A stretch of 64,000 bases of DNA, taken from assembly GCA_000499405.2 (NCBI GenBank), contig HG738140.1, positions 6,004,701-6,068,700 of the forward strand, in the 5' to 3' direction. Under the pieces are notes generated by a model. That model was not told the origin of the DNA and ran no database searches. It worked only from the letters and a program-made list of their open reading frames with translations. This stretch comes from Onchocerca volvulus (lineage: Eukaryota > Nematoda > Chromadorea > Rhabditida > Onchocercidae). Shown piece after piece: positions 39,651-53,436 of this stretch (position 1 is its first letter; every line of letters begins with the position of its first letter). Position numbers and translations under genes: made by a program.

Positions 39651-39813
39651 TGTGTCAAAACGAAGAAGGATATTTGCGTCGAATTAAGGAAATTGCGATA
39701 AGAATGCAATTGTGATTTGAAAGCAACAATAATAAACAAGAGTAATCGTTAAAATTAAGAATTCCAGAAACTTCTGTAATCTATAGTTCATGTTTGGTAA
39801 TTAAACTCCACAG

Positions 39814-42800
39814 AACTGCAACGTTGATCATCATTCGACGTGGCTGATGAATCTTGCTTCATCCTCTGCCACTGGTTAGTCCTTCTTGTTAATCACAGAA
39901 ATGCCCAAATCATATGCTAAAATTTTGCATAAATTCTTCTTCGAATTATTAAAGGTAGAGCTAATTTCAAGGTAACTAAAAGAGAAAATGAAGGCACAAA
40001 AGCTAAAATTAGCTTCAGTTATATCTCATGTCTTAACAATCAATAAATATTTTACCTGAGCATATTCAACCGAAAAATGGTAGGAAATGTCATTTTTTAG
40101 AGACGCTGTCATATGTTGAAAATAGCTAAATAGCATTCGATATTTTGAAAAGTTTTCAATTTCGTATCAATTTGAGAATTGTTTTTCGTCCGATTAAATA
40201 TTACCGATCAACTCATAGTTTAATATATTTTCAATTTTTTGAAACTTCTGCTACTCACATCTTTTGAACTTTTGTATCCATTCGGATTGACATTCTTATT
40301 AATAAAATGATGACATAAAGTTTAATGAGATTATAAATCAATTTTCCAGTATTTCATGTTACAAGTGGCACAAATGACATATGTTAATCATAACTTTCAT
40401 AATTCATTTCATATTATTCTTTTCTTATATTTCCAGAAAAATTCGCATAATTAAATTTTGTTGCAGCTAAATTGAGATTTTAAATAATTTTCAGCAACAC
40501 TGGAAATATTAAAGTATCCATATCTTAAATGTAAAGGATAAAGGACAAAAAAAAAAAAGACAACATCAATTTTTTCTTTTGTTAAATTAGTCTCAATTTT
40601 TGTTGATATTGTTGCTATATATATGCTGTATGATAAGCATTTATTTTGATAGATCTTGTTGGTCTTACAACAAGTCTAGTTTCGTTTTTTTGTTTTTAGT
40701 TAGGTTTAAACCTAATAGGCTCGAATTTTTGCTAGCTGTCGATTGAAATGAAACTTTGAATTTTTCTGCTCATGAAATCATAATTATATTAAACCGTAAC
40801 CATAGAATTTCTATCACGGAATATTTTTAGACAGAGCATCACTGTATTCTCAGGAGGAAGCAGCACCATCACCCGCAACAACCGCATCCACCTCCGCGAT
40901 TCCATCAGATTCCTCGTCTACAGCACCATCAATATCTTTGTTACCGTCTTCAGATTCAAAGCACATTAAATGTGCTATCAATCTAGCTGCAATCACTAAC
41001 CAACAAACAGTTGCCACCTCTGCTAAGATGTATTCGTTACAGCACCAAACTGCTCTACAATCTAACGGCAGCGCTACGAACGGTAAGTGAATCTGATAAC
41101 ATGATAATGTTGCTTTTTTGATATTCATTGATTGATAAAATCGCTCAGAGTTTATGTTAGTTGTGATATCTTCGCAATAATTATCGTATGATTTTCCAAA
41201 TAGCGATCAATTATGAAAATATTTAACAGTAGGAATAATCCAGGTTAAAATCGAATTCTTATGAAATAGAAGTTAGTTAACTAAATTGTTGTAGTAAGAA
41301 GCCAAAGCCGTTCAACTGAAGGTTCTGGTTCCGGTGGCTTAACGCCATCGAATTCATCACAGCAATCTGGTAACACACAACCAACACAGCAAACGCATCA
41401 GATGCCACCAATGGGACAATTAGGTGTCGCATTGCAACAAGCAACCGGAATCGAAGCTCCAACAAGTTTCACCTTTAATAACTCTGGTTAACAGCTTCAT
41501 ATTTTGATTATCTATATATAAATTATTCTTTTTACTCAGATATAAAGTCATAAATGTCTATAAGAAGTTAGAAAGGTTGGAAAGCGATCTGGAAGATAGA
41601 ATAGTTTTTTTTTTTTTATGATAGATTTTTGAATAGTTATATTCATGTAATAATTACATTCAAGAATGCGACCAATACTAGTATCCGTGCTCTTATCTTT
41701 CGCAGAAATCTTCTACTATCTTCTAGTTATCAGAATTTTTAAAAAGTTCAAATAGCAGAAATGCAAAGATTTAAATAACAAAGAATTTTTCTGTTCACCA
41801 ACTTTAAACTTCAGCACATTTTACTGAAATTTACAGACTTGTTTTCATCGTTTCCAACCAATCATAACTTGCTACAATATCAGATGAGGCCAGAACTGAT
41901 GGGTCTGTCTGGATTTCGAGCTGCTAATGGTTCGTCTATAAACACGGTTCGATTTATTTTATGAGTAATAACTTTAGTTGAGGCAGACAGGAAGTTGCAA
42001 AATAGACTTAACTAAAACTGCGCTAAAATCATTTTACGTGAATGATATCTGTAATATGAATTTTACAAGATAAGTTATTATTTATCAATGCAAAATGATA
42101 AAATTCAAATGGTTAAGATTTCATTATCTATATGTCATATGCATTTCTGATTTCTCCTTCGAATAATTTAAGTAGTTAAGATTTCATTATATATATGTCA
42201 TATGCACTTCTGACTCCTCACTCGCATAATTCTTCTTTTAAAATTAGATTTACAAGAAAAAAAAAGAAGATTTGCAAAAAACGCAAAAAATCCTCTTAAA
42301 CTATTTATTCATTGAAAGGAATATATCGACGACATAGAGGACAGGTACTTTACCGTCATAATACTTAATATGACATCACTGAGATATGACACCATATTAT
42401 GATCAAAATTTGGAAAAATATTAGCTCTTATAAATTATGGAGATTTTCGAAGTTAAAAAATTAAAAATGTTGATATACTAGTAACAATGAAATCTAAATT
42501 TTTTTAAAGAAATATTACTATGATGAAAATTATTAGAAAGTCAATTATCGAAGTTCTTCTATGAGATTCAACAACTTAATGAAAAAAATAAATAAATAAA
42601 TAAAAATAAAAAAATTTATTCCAAAACAATTGAATCCAATAATTTCGAAATAGATTCTCTCTTACATATGGAAAATTCCAATCCAAATTGATATCATTTT
42701 TTCCTTTGAAAATCCATTTAAATCGCAACTTCTATTTTTATCATATATCATTTAACATGCATAAATCGTATTCTCTTTTCATCATTTCGGAAAATATCGT

Positions 42801-43687
42801 ACATCTTATTATCATAATTCCGAAAAATTGCCATTTATTAAAGCACAAAGTCTCGCAGATTTAAATTTAACAAAAAGAATAAATTAATGCATATATTAAC
42901 AAGGATATAATGCATACTGTTTGTTGTGAAAGAGACGAATCATGTTTGAACACGAAATCACAATCAAGGGAACGGACTTGGGAAACACAATGGAGAAAAC
43001 AAAGAAGACACTATTTAGATTGACTCTAGTCCGATTCTGTGAAGAATCATGGGAGTGTTCAAGTGCTTGAATTCTGAGATTTCTGAAAGACATGTGAGTG
43101 AAGTCTGTACGTGAGATTCATAGAATCTGTAATTCAGCATAAAAATCAAAGATAAACAAATGTCCACTGTCACCGAACTATTCAGGTGGATGATTTATTT
43201 GAACCTTAGCAATGAATAAGCAACACAGGCGATGACAATGCGACAATAGTAGCTTTAATGGAATTGTTGAGGGACATTGATGCCATCAAATGAATGTGTT
43301 GAATGTAATCTTATCTAATTATATGTGTATGTATATGTGTGTATGTGTGTATGCGTATATATATGTATTTGTAGATGTATGTGTGTATGTGAAGCTTTTG
43401 CACCATTTTGTGCCATTTTTCTACGAATGATTTCAAAACGAGCAAGAATCTAAAAAAAAAAAAAAAAAAAAGATTTAGCAGAAGAGAGAGAATGGTACTT
43501 TTAATTTAAACTAATACATCTCTCATTGTCCTTTTCCCCCTTTTTCCTCCCCCGCTCTTTAAGGATTTCCCCAGAAAAAGAAACTCGATCACAAAATATG
43601 GTTCCGTCGAATATGGCACTTTGCCAAGATGTACTTGTCAACCTGCCGACTGGTACTGGAAGATCCTCCTCTCCTCTTAGTCTTTGA
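39814..43687 (+). CDS. C-terminal part of a Ser/Thr/Gln/Asn-rich protein (possible transcription-factor tail), 5 exons, 5' end not found
   Basis: Exons 39814-39874, 40831-41082, 41295-41486, 41837-41929 and 43575-43687 join in one frame: the first begins in phase 0 and every later junction is phase 1. They encode 236 residues. There is no Met suited to be the start, so upstream exons are missing. The first exon gives NCNVDHHSTWLMNLASSSAT; the second is rich in S, T, A and P; the third carries SGSGGLTPSNSSQQSGNTQ and Gln-rich text; the fourth has FSSFPTNHNLLQYQMRPEL; the last ends LPTGTGRSSSPLSL before TGA. I do not recognise the family. Low-complexity S/T/Q tails of this kind are common in transcription factors and RNA-binding proteins, but no DNA- or RNA-binding domain lies in the window. 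The final exon is the least certain, because its opposite strand is also open. Confidence 0.65.
42112..42231 (+). repeat. 63-bp tandem duplication in the last intron
   Basis: GTTAAGATTTCATTATCTAT at 42112 recurs with changes at 42175; both copies continue with ATGTCATATGCA and TCTGA. Confidence 0.8.
43322..43392 (+). repeat. (TG/TATG)n microsatellite in the last intron
   Basis: Mixed GTGTATG, ATATATG and TGTGTG units for about 70 bases. Confidence 0.85.
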
Positions 43688-46600
43688 ATTTTTTCGAAAT
43701 TTTTTTTTTTTTTTTGTGACATAATGCAACATATCTACTGTCTCTCTGTTTAATCTCTCTTCTTCCATCTCCTGAACAACTTGTTGTCCTATTGATCGAT
43801 CGATCGATTAACAACTAAAACCTCATAGTTGTCACTCATTTTCTTCTTGGTGCTTTTTTTTTTTTTTTTTAACATTACTTTTTTGTAAGCTTTCTTGTCT
43901 TGCCTGAAAAAGAAAACTGCAAAAACGTAGCAGCAAATCATCTTTCGTGCAGCAACACAACAGCATCAGCAACAACAATTGCAAGAGCAAGACCAGTTCA
44001 AACTTCTTCTTCTTCATCCTTGCATACATCGGAACTGCTTTTTTTAATCCGAAAAATTTTTTCATTTTTTTTTTAAATTTAAAATGAAGACAGTCTTTTT
44101 CTCTCTCAACGTTCATTTCATTTATTGCCTTCCCTCATTGTCATTTATTTTTAAACTTTTTCAAAAGTTTTCCTTGGTTTTCTTTCTCCGTTAAATTTTC
44201 GGAAACTTTTCAATAGTCAATGATAATGTTAAATTTTTCCTGAAACTTTTCTATCATTGGTATGTAATTCGTTCTGCTTTTTCGAAATAATACAATGGAA
44301 ATGAAGTTTCTGACAAACATTTATCATATTTGACAATTTTGGAAAAGAGCATTCTCCATATTCAAAAATAGACGATCCAACAATTTAATCGTTGTACTTG
44401 AGGATATTGTGGTATAATCGTGTGGAGATAGCCTAAAGATAAAAAAGCGATAATATCTATAGTTTTATAGAAAAATTAACTTTTTCAAGGTGCCGATAAT
44501 TGCAAGTGACTACTTATCTGTTAAAGTGTGAATAAATATTTGTGTATGTGATTGTAGGCGTGAATATTTTTGGATTGTTTAATTTTTTGCAAATAAAAGT
44601 ACGGAATAAGTCTTATAAAATGCTATTAATGCTTGTAAAAATTACTTTGTTTGCGAGAAAAATTTTTACAAACTTCAAAGATTAGCAAAAGTTGAAAAAA
44701 GTGCAAAAAAATAGGAATAAGAAGGGCAGCGATGATAAAGACATTTACAAATAGATAAATGATGTGACATAAGCAAATGAATAACCATAGAAATGTGCTA
44801 GTCTTGATCGTTCTAATTCTCGTTTAAAACCAAAAATAAAGAGTTATAATGGGGAAATATCAATCGCCCAGTTATTATAGAGAAATTTTGTTTCAGAAAA
44901 CGGAAGAAAAAAAAAAGTTCAAGAATCAAACATTCTCAAAATAAAAAATATGAAATGGAAAGAATAAATAAAAAAAAAAAAAGTACTACTTCTTATTGCT
45001 ATTTCTTTTTTCATTTATTTTTTTTAAGTTATCTTGATTGTACTAAATGAAAAATTTAGCTCAACTTTTTCGTATGAATTTTGCGAGTAACAAGCATTAA
45101 TTCTTAGCTCTAAAGTAAATTATTAGTTTTTTATTTTACGTTAAAAATGATTCATGTAATGCGTGAGTGAATAAATGGCGTTGATTTTTCTTTTTTTTTT
45201 TTTTCAAGTTTGCAATGTCTTTCTTCTGTCAATTATTAAATTGAAGCAATGTCTTACCTTTCTTAAATTTACGCCTTACATCTCCTACAGAGCGGGTTTG
45301 CCCCGAGGAATAGTGAAGGATTTTTTTAAATGATAATTTGTTGAATAAAGTGCATCTTCTTTTTCACTTCCTTGAACTTAAATTTGATTCGAATCATCCA
45401 AAAATTAATGATATAATTAGTAAACTTGTGTGCTTTTTTTTTTTTTTCTTTCATCTGAACATTATTCAAATTATTGGCCACTATTTCTTTTATTTTTGAG
45501 ACACTATTCTCTAGATAGAATGAAATATCAGTCTTTTGAAGGAGATTTATGATGCCAATCTATCCTCAACAGCAGTATGCTAGTTAAGTTGTGGACGAAA
45601 TAATTTTATCTTTATTCTTTCAAAACTTCAGAAAAGAGCATCTTAACTTACGAATGCTATATATTAAAATGGAATTTGTTGTGTTACTTCTTTTCAAGAA
45701 ATATTTCCAACTTTATCGTTGTTACACTATCTTTTGATACTTCAATGCCGATCCAACTGTTCAACGAAATAAGCCAGGACGACGTTAAGAGGAAGTTCAT
45801 TTGTACTTATCAGATAACAGATCTTCTTTCATTACAATAGCAATAATGATAAATAATTTCAGAGAAGAATTTAACAGGTTTTAAATTTTGCTTGGATGAA
45901 ACGATCAGTTGGAGGAGATGCATATAAAAGAAGCAATCATTTTTTCTCCTATTTGCAAGAAGTGTGAAGTATTTAGAGAAAAGTATAGAAATGTCTGAAT
46001 ATAATGAGTAAGAGAGTATTTCAGATGATTTCATTTATGCTTCAACTTAAAAAGTCATGTAGCCATTTTAAAAAATATGAAAATAAATTCTCATTGTCGA
46101 ATACATACAAGTAAGTAAGGTATTGATTTTTCCAAAACATTAAAATCCAGAAATTTAATCCTTCAAGTCGTGAAATTCATCAATATTAAATATCATCGCG
46201 CGATATTGTAGCGAAAATTACAGATTTTTAAATTAGAAGATCTCGGTGCTTCATGAATCAATTTTAACAAGTATTGGAATTGCTAAGAAAAAAGCTTTGT
46301 TTTCTTAAAGGTGTTATTGAATTAAGCAAAGAAGATTTGAAACTATTCTTAAAAAATTTGAACTAGTTTACTTTTAGGTTAGACCAATTGGAGTTATCCG
46401 CTATCAAATTAAAAAACATTGAATCTTCTATTTCACTAAAATTAATGCTACGGTAAAATAGTTTACTATTACAAATTTGAGAATCTTGCACTTTAAAACT
46501 TTGTGCATTGAAACTGTAGAAAAAGTCTATATTTTTATCTCTTCAGAGGTAAATAATGAGAAGTCAAAGAAGAAAAAAAAGTAAATAAAAAATAAATAAA

Positions 46601-48044
46601 AAAAGCGTTAAATTACTGAGAGCAAGCGTACTTTTCATGCTATTGTCGTATTCATTTATGCCTTATTAACATTATTTTCATAATTTTAAGTGTAAATTAA
46701 GCTTTATAACTAATTATTTGTTCTGTTTCGTCTTATTTTGTTTCCTAAGGAAAATTTTTCAACCAAAATTGTTAATGAGAACTGTAAATTACAGTAACAA
46801 TTTGAAGTATAAAGTGTTTCTAACCTATCCAACCCATCAAAAAAGGGTTGTTTTAAAATGAGGAATCAGAAGAAAAGACGAAGGAAAAAAGTTTGTGGAG
46901 TCATGTATGAATACGACAATTTTTCATTCTTATCAGTACCAAAAGTATGTCATCCTTCGCTTTTTACTGGTTGGCGACATTTTTTGCTAGTATTTTGTCT
47001 GTTCGTACACATTAGTTCATTTGTTTTTGTATATGTCTGTCCCATAAAGATATTTCAAGTCTGCTTGTCTAATTAAAAGTTTTTAAATACAAAATTTTTC
47101 GATGCAATTGCTGTAACAAAAATTTTTGTAGACATACTACTCTTTAATTTTATTAGAAGAGTTTGGAAAAACTGGTTCGTTCTTGTCACGGTACCTTTAC
47201 CACCATTTCATTATCATTTTTACATACTTTTTTTCCTTTATTTTACGAAAAATGGCCAAACATTTATAATTTACAAAAAAAATATTTAGAAAATCCATCG
47301 TTCTTAGCAGAATAAGAAAAGCATTGCGACTTCTTTGTTTCAGATGACGACAATTTCATTCCAATCCGTCTCCGGAAGGTATTTTTTGCAGTGTAAAAAA
47401 AATAACAAAAAGTGAGAAAAAAAGTGGATACTTGTTTTAATATCTTGAGAAGCATTTGAGAGCGGTATACAGAAGACGAGATGATTTCGGATGATCTTAA
47501 TCAATTATTTGAACAATAAGTTGTAGCACTAAAACATTATCCTGAATTCAAAAATTTTCTTTATTTTGAATCTAAAAATTTTCATTAAATTTACAAACTG
47601 TTTGAATTTTTTATCGACCAGTTTTATCTCTTTTCTTTGTTAAATAATCACTTTTGAAAAGATGACTCTTAATAACAAAGCAATGTTATAAGAATATTTG
47701 AAAACTGGAAATAGATTTTTTATCCATTTTTCATTTTTAATTTTTGTTATATTTTTTCTTTCTTTGAAATTTAACTAAAAAATGGGTAGTTGAGATAATT
47801 AACAAGTAATTACTTTGTCAAATAATGAGACATTCAGTGAACTTGCTACCATTTTAATCTTTAGTATTATGCATGTTATAGTTATAAAAAGTTTATTTTA
47901 GGGTGCCATCTAAAAGAAATTTTAAAAAATTTTTCAAAAGTCATGAATTTTCTTACGACATTGCGAAGACATTGGGAAGTACATAATTTTTATAAGGCAC
48001 ATAATTGAAAATTAGTATCCCTCCTCTGCTCCTTCTGATTCAGT
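43688..48044. other. 3' side of the Ser/Thr/Gln-rich gene, no further gene supported
   Basis: A CAG/CAA-rich stretch at 43927-43993 lies just beyond the stop codon and could be 3' UTR or an alternative Gln-rich terminal exon. An AATAAA is at 44592. An open stretch at 45629-45840 has a good acceptor but no Met near its start and no recognisable motif. Long A/T runs are frequent. Confidence 0.4.
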
Positions 48045-48206
48045 TTATTGCCTTCTTTCTCCCATCCTTCTCGGCCTCTGATAAAATTTACATTTCAAAT
48101 CATTGTCGGATGATACTGCTGTGGCTGTCGCACATAGTCGCTGAGGTTTTTTTATTCTACGATGAAAATCAGCGATCTCCTTGACCTCTTTATCACCAAT
48201 CATCAT
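48045..48206 (-). CDS. Weak candidate: 53-residue single-exon protein
   Basis: Not recognised. The minus-strand frame starts MMIGDKEVKEIADFHRRIKK and ends RPRRMGERRQ; it is basic, non-repetitive and unlike the Phe/Lys-rich chance frames around it. A good acceptor (TTTTTGTTGATAG) ends at 48212, five bases before the ATG at 48206, as in a trans-spliced transcript with a tiny leader. There is no family motif, it is short, and it could equally be the last exon of an unseen gene or chance. Confidence 0.25.
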   Translation of the reverse strand: MMIGDKEVKEIADFHRRIKKPQRLCATATAVSSDNDLKCKFYQRPRRMGERRQ

Positions 48207-51200
48207 TATTCCTATCAACAAAAATATGTCATTTTTATCAAGCAATTGTTGCTATATCACTTATCATCATCATCGCTAACATTATAATCAAAAAAGAAGG
48301 ATACTATCAGCATCATAACTATTATTATCATTATTATTATCACTGTTACCCACACATTATCTGCTCCTTCAAATATCAACAAGATTATCAGATAACGAAC
48401 TATTACATATGATTGTGCCTAAAAGGTCAAATGACGTGGACTTTTATTACCAACAGATGAAATCAGAAATGGATTTTTGATTATAATGCTGTCTGCAAAT
48501 TGATAAGTTCGTATCTACATGGTCCATATTAGTGATGATTACTTTGGAAGGTAAGCACTTCTTACCTTCCTACTGATAGACTGATAAATTTGATCAAATA
48601 AGAGACAGATTTCGAAAAAAAATTTTTTTTTTTTTTGAAAGCTGAAAACAAAAGGCTTGTATTGATCATTCCCATCCATTTATCATATAGCTGCATATAT
48701 AAGTACAAAGTATTAATCTTTAAGCTTTTCAATTTTATTTAAAAAAAAAAAAATTGGAATTAAACGACAGATAAACTAAGTCTAATTGTTGGACTAATAA
48801 ATACAGATTATTTCATTCACTATGTTGAAGACATAACTAAATATGAAGAAAAATGGTACTTTAGAATTATTTAGAAAAATGAAAATAAATATCACAATGA
48901 AAATTGATCGTGAAATTAAATCTAATAAAATAATTTATATTCAAAATATTAGAGGCATGATTGATCATTTTTTTCGTCACACCTTCGGAAAGATCTAATT
49001 TTGTAGAAGTAATATCGGACTGGGCAATAACCTTTTCCGACTATCAAACTGGAATTAATCATCTTGGAGTTGTAATGATAAATAGGATAAAATTTTAATT
49101 TACATAAAATGAATGATTTTCTCAATTATTACGCTATCCTAAATTCAACATATCCACATTACTGTTAAACGAATCTGTAAATTTATTCATTTATTTATTA
49201 ATTTAATAGATTAAATTAGTTTTTTTTACTTATTGGTTTAACACAATAAATTCGTTTCTTGCTTTTGTTTCAACACAAGCAAATTACAAATTTTATTACT
49301 TTCATTTGCTGAATTTATGCAATTTTGATATCAAATCTTGAGAATTCAACTGACCAGAAAGATATATGCTGCTACTTTTTTTTTTTTTTGTTTGTCGCAT
49401 CAAATGTTTCATTAACTATTGTTCCGATTTTCTGGTGATAAGTACCTCTGAATTGGTATCACGAATATTATTCCTTCCTTTTTCACTATGACGTATCAAA
49501 TTAACTACAATATTCACAATAATATTAAAAAAAAAAAACCATTCTAGACGTATGCTCAAAATTCAATAAGTTTCTAAAAAAATTATTTTAGCGCTTCTTT
49601 TTTGCTGCACTTTCTTCTTCATCAAACTATTGCATAAAATTTAATTTGGAGTTTTTCCCTCAAATTGAAAAAGAGGAATAGAGAAAGGATGAAAAAAAAA
49701 GAGAATCCTTTGAATGAACTTTTTTTTTTATTTCTTTCCCCTTCTGAAAAAGTTCAGATGAAATTTTCTATGCATTTAAGAAGGTCTGTTCTCTTTATTT
49801 CCCTTTCTCTTTCTCTTTCTCTCTCTCTCTCTTTCTCTTCGATTCTACAAACCAATTTTTTCGATTTACTTTTTCCCACTAACAATTTGCAAAATTGCTG
49901 ATTTTTTAAAGTAGCAATTTATTGACCGAAAAAAAAATTTAGCCTATTTTAGAATTGGTGTTCCTCAGATGGAAATTTTTGAAATATTGGTTAATAAAAC
50001 TGGATAAAATTCTAATTAGTAGATGGTACCAAGCAACCAAGCAGATACATTACATTAAAATGCTTTAACCAATTCTGATATTCAAATAAAACTTGTTGAA
50101 ATTCATTGCCATCCAATCTAGCTTACTGTACCGTCACGTAAAAGCATACTTTTCTGTATTTACATTTATCGAATACTCTTCAGACGTTAATAGAAGGATT
50201 AGTTGGAGGAATTTCGTCAACTTAATTTGTCAACCTTGCCAACTTTTATCTTTGAAGTTTGATGCTACCGTATTCAGAATGAATAGTTAATATGTAATAT
50301 ATGATGTTTTACTATGCGTGATAGAGAATGCAGAGGCAATCGCTGAACACCAATTGCCTTTTCCTTACGAACAGGTGACAATGCTTCTAACATTACAGTC
50401 TTTTGATTCCTACCTGATAAATTAATCATTGTCTTGATAATTTACCGTATCACATACCTTTGTGATCTTTAATCTCTTGAATTTTTGAAATTTAAATTCC
50501 AGACAAGTATGGTACTAATTAGCAAATGCATCTAGTAGTTTAGAAGTGCTAAATAATTCCGACTTTTAATACTGATGCATGATTACTTCAATTTTGTCAA
50601 AATGTAATCAAATTCCTTTCTTTTTTTTCCACGATTTAAGCAAATTTTTTGATTAAAATTCACAATATATTTGCAATTGGATGTGCTATACTGAATACAA
50701 TTTTTAATTTCGCATTTATAGTGATAAAATGCTTGAAATGAAGCATACTTTTTTTTATTTTTAATTCATAATACAAATCTTTTATGTAGCTTAATGTTGC
50801 CTTGTGCAAACAAAAATTCACTACTGATAAGAAGAAGAGAGATTTTGCAGGCAATTTTCAAATATTGGAAGAGAAATGAAATAAAATGAACATCAAAATG
50901 AAAATAGAAAAAAGAAACGGAAAAATTAAGTTTTAGAGGAAATATATGAATTGGAAAATTTTGTGTGATACTTTTTTTTTTTGACAACTTTTTCTATTCC
51001 TCTCAAATTTTTTTTCCTAATTTAACACGTTTAAACTCGTAAAAATTTTTGCAGTAATCAAGTGAAAAAAAAAAAATGCTCAACTTCGATAAGGAAATAT
51101 TAAATATTGATGATTCAAAATTATTGGTTGAAACCGATAATTGTACATATGTTATTATTTTCAAACTATCATATTACAAGTTCGAATTCAATGAAATATT

Positions 51201-51558
51201 TCGATTTTGTTATAGAAAGAAGAAAAAGAAAAAAAAAAAAAAGGATTAAAATACTTCTAGTTCCCCCATATCGCCCCTTCATTTTTTTGCACTAAATTGC
51301 AAAGTATATTGGAAGTAGGATAAGCAAATAAATGATGCTTTTTTGATGGTTGCACTTTCATCAACGTAAAATTTGTGCTTTATTAATGCATTTCAAACAG
51401 TAGTCTCGAGTTTTAGCCTTTAGTTTCATTTTCGTAGGAACTAGTCCAGTTCAACAAGCGATCGACTATTGTTCGATGTTTCTAAAGTATAGCATTTGAT
51501 GTGCATATATTTATTTACTATGATGAATTTCATAGCTTCTTACTTTTTTTTTTTTTTT

Positions 51559-52040
51559 CATATTTCAAATAAAACCAGATGATTAATATGACTCCATTTT
51601 GGCTCCTTTTATTGACTCTTCTGCTGCTATCGTCATCAGAACTATAAATCCTACCAAATGAATTTTCAATTTCATCTTATATTGTTTCATTCGATATTAA
51701 TTTTGCAATCATAATACTTGATATATTTTATATCATTTTAATCGAAACTAAAAATTATTGGCTAATTTTTTCACAATTAGTAAAAAGATTTGGAACACTT
51801 TTTCTCCATGTTTCAAATAAAGCCATTGAATAAATATAACTCCATTTTGGCTCCTTTATTGCTTCTTCTACTATCGTCATTATCAAAATTAGAAATCCAC
51901 CGAATGAATTTTCAATTTTATATTATTTCATTCAATATTAATTTTGCAACAGCTTTATAAAAACTGATACATTCTTTACTACTTTGATCAAAACTTAAAA
52001 TTACTTGCTGCCTTTTCATAATTAATAACTGTTTGTAGTT
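51559..52040 (+). repeat. Tandem duplication of an about 240-bp unit, diverged
   Basis: Copies at about 51559-51785 and 51806-52040 share TTTCAAATAAA, ACTCCATTTTGGCTCCTTT, CTATCGTCAT, GAATGAATTTTCAATTT and ATATTAATTTTGCAA in the same order. Confidence 0.8.
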
Positions 52041-53390
52041 TAATAAGGATTTAAAATTTGATTTCACAACTGAAAGATTAATTTAAGATTCATAATTTAG
52101 TAATTGCAAAAGTCACGCAAAAATTGTGAAACTCACATCAGTAGATAATATCAATGAATAGTTGAAGGATTAATAAAACAAATCTGTTATTTCATATTTT
52201 TCGGATTAATTATTCTTTAGCTTATTCGTTCAAGCGTCATACAATGACTAAAGGCATTTCGCGTGCAGTAGAAGTACTCATTAATACGATTAATTCAAAA
52301 TAGACCATTTTACCCGGTTCTTTTCTTAGAAAAAAAAAAAAATGTCTCCATTAGCTATTTTACAAATATATTCACAGGAAGTTATAGTTTTTCCGGAATT
52401 TGAATTTTTCGTTTTTTTAGAATTTAATGTTTTATATAATATTATTTTATACAGTATTATGAGTAAAAGAAGCTACAACTGGTTATTTTCCTGATAGCCA
52501 ATTAGCTATCCATTTCATCTTTTCTGACTTTAAGATTTATGATTTTATAACCCGTCAAAAAAGTTCGTACAATTCAGTTTTTTTTTTTGCTACATTAGAT
52601 TCTCTTTATCCACTTCATCCAACCAAATAAATATTTATATCAAATGATTATAAAGTTGTGAAATAAGCTATGAATAAATTTGGAATGGCTATATTTAGTG
52701 CTAAGCCAATTTCGATAATGTCAAATAATTTCATGTTGCCAAAATTATTTCAGTAATTGCGAAATTTCGAGAATGCGGAATATATGGAGTTGTTGGAGGA
52801 CGTTTAGAGTGAGCGAAAATTTTATTGTAACTGTGATGGAGCGGAAGAGTTAATAAAATTTACTCTGAATAAGTTAAAACAGGAAAGTATCTGGAATTCG
52901 AGATAAATGACAAAATTACTTTCATTATAGGCATTAAACTGGAATTTTCCAAATTAGCTACTGATCTCTTATCATATTTTCAAGATCATCATCATTTCTG
53001 GTATTTGTAGGTGCAATCATTTTTCCTCTCATTGATTAAAAATCATCAAAAATGAAGTGTTGATTAAGGGAAAATCCATTTGCTGAATATTATTATGTTT
53101 CTATTCATGCAAAAGTTTGCTATGTCTAGGCTCAAATTAAATGAATAAATGGCTTCAAACGACGTCATAGAAGCTTCCTGGACAGGTCTAGGCCTATTTC
53201 TGCAAAGCATTATAGAGAAATTGCCTATTGTTCATACACAGACATTCTCATCAGTGCAATAGGTCTACGTACACATGAACTTACACAAGATGATGACAAC
53301 GATGGTGACAAATCGACATCGGTTGTGTGTGTTCTTTTTCTGCTTGTCTACATACATGTATGTGTCGGTAGATAAGTATATCTATTATAT

Positions 53391-53398
53391 TGTGTGTT

Positions 53399-53429
<31 letters not shown>

Positions 53430-53436
53430 TTGTGCG
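53391..53436 (+). repeat. (TG)n microsatellite
   Basis: TGTGTGTTTGTGTGTG followed by TATGTG units. Confidence 0.9.

Larger units (their letters stand above)
25341..39813. other. Long region without a supported gene; may include upstream intron(s) of the next gene
   Basis: Over 14 kb. The gene whose exons begin at 39814 must have 5' exons, so part of this may be its intron or upstream sequence. An acceptor followed by a short frame at 35220 (ALQERLIAKRSFFD then stop) is the most exon-like piece but does not fit the phase chain. Tandem and microsatellite repeats are listed separately. Confidence 0.4.

Noticed and set aside
40850..41465. Two minus-strand frames of 92 and 62 codons
   Set aside because: Antisense shadows of plus-strand exons whose splice sites and phases agree with each other.
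45629..45840. 70-codon plus frame after an ACTTCAG acceptor
   Set aside because: No phase-compatible upstream donor was found and the product resembles no family; not enough to call an exon.
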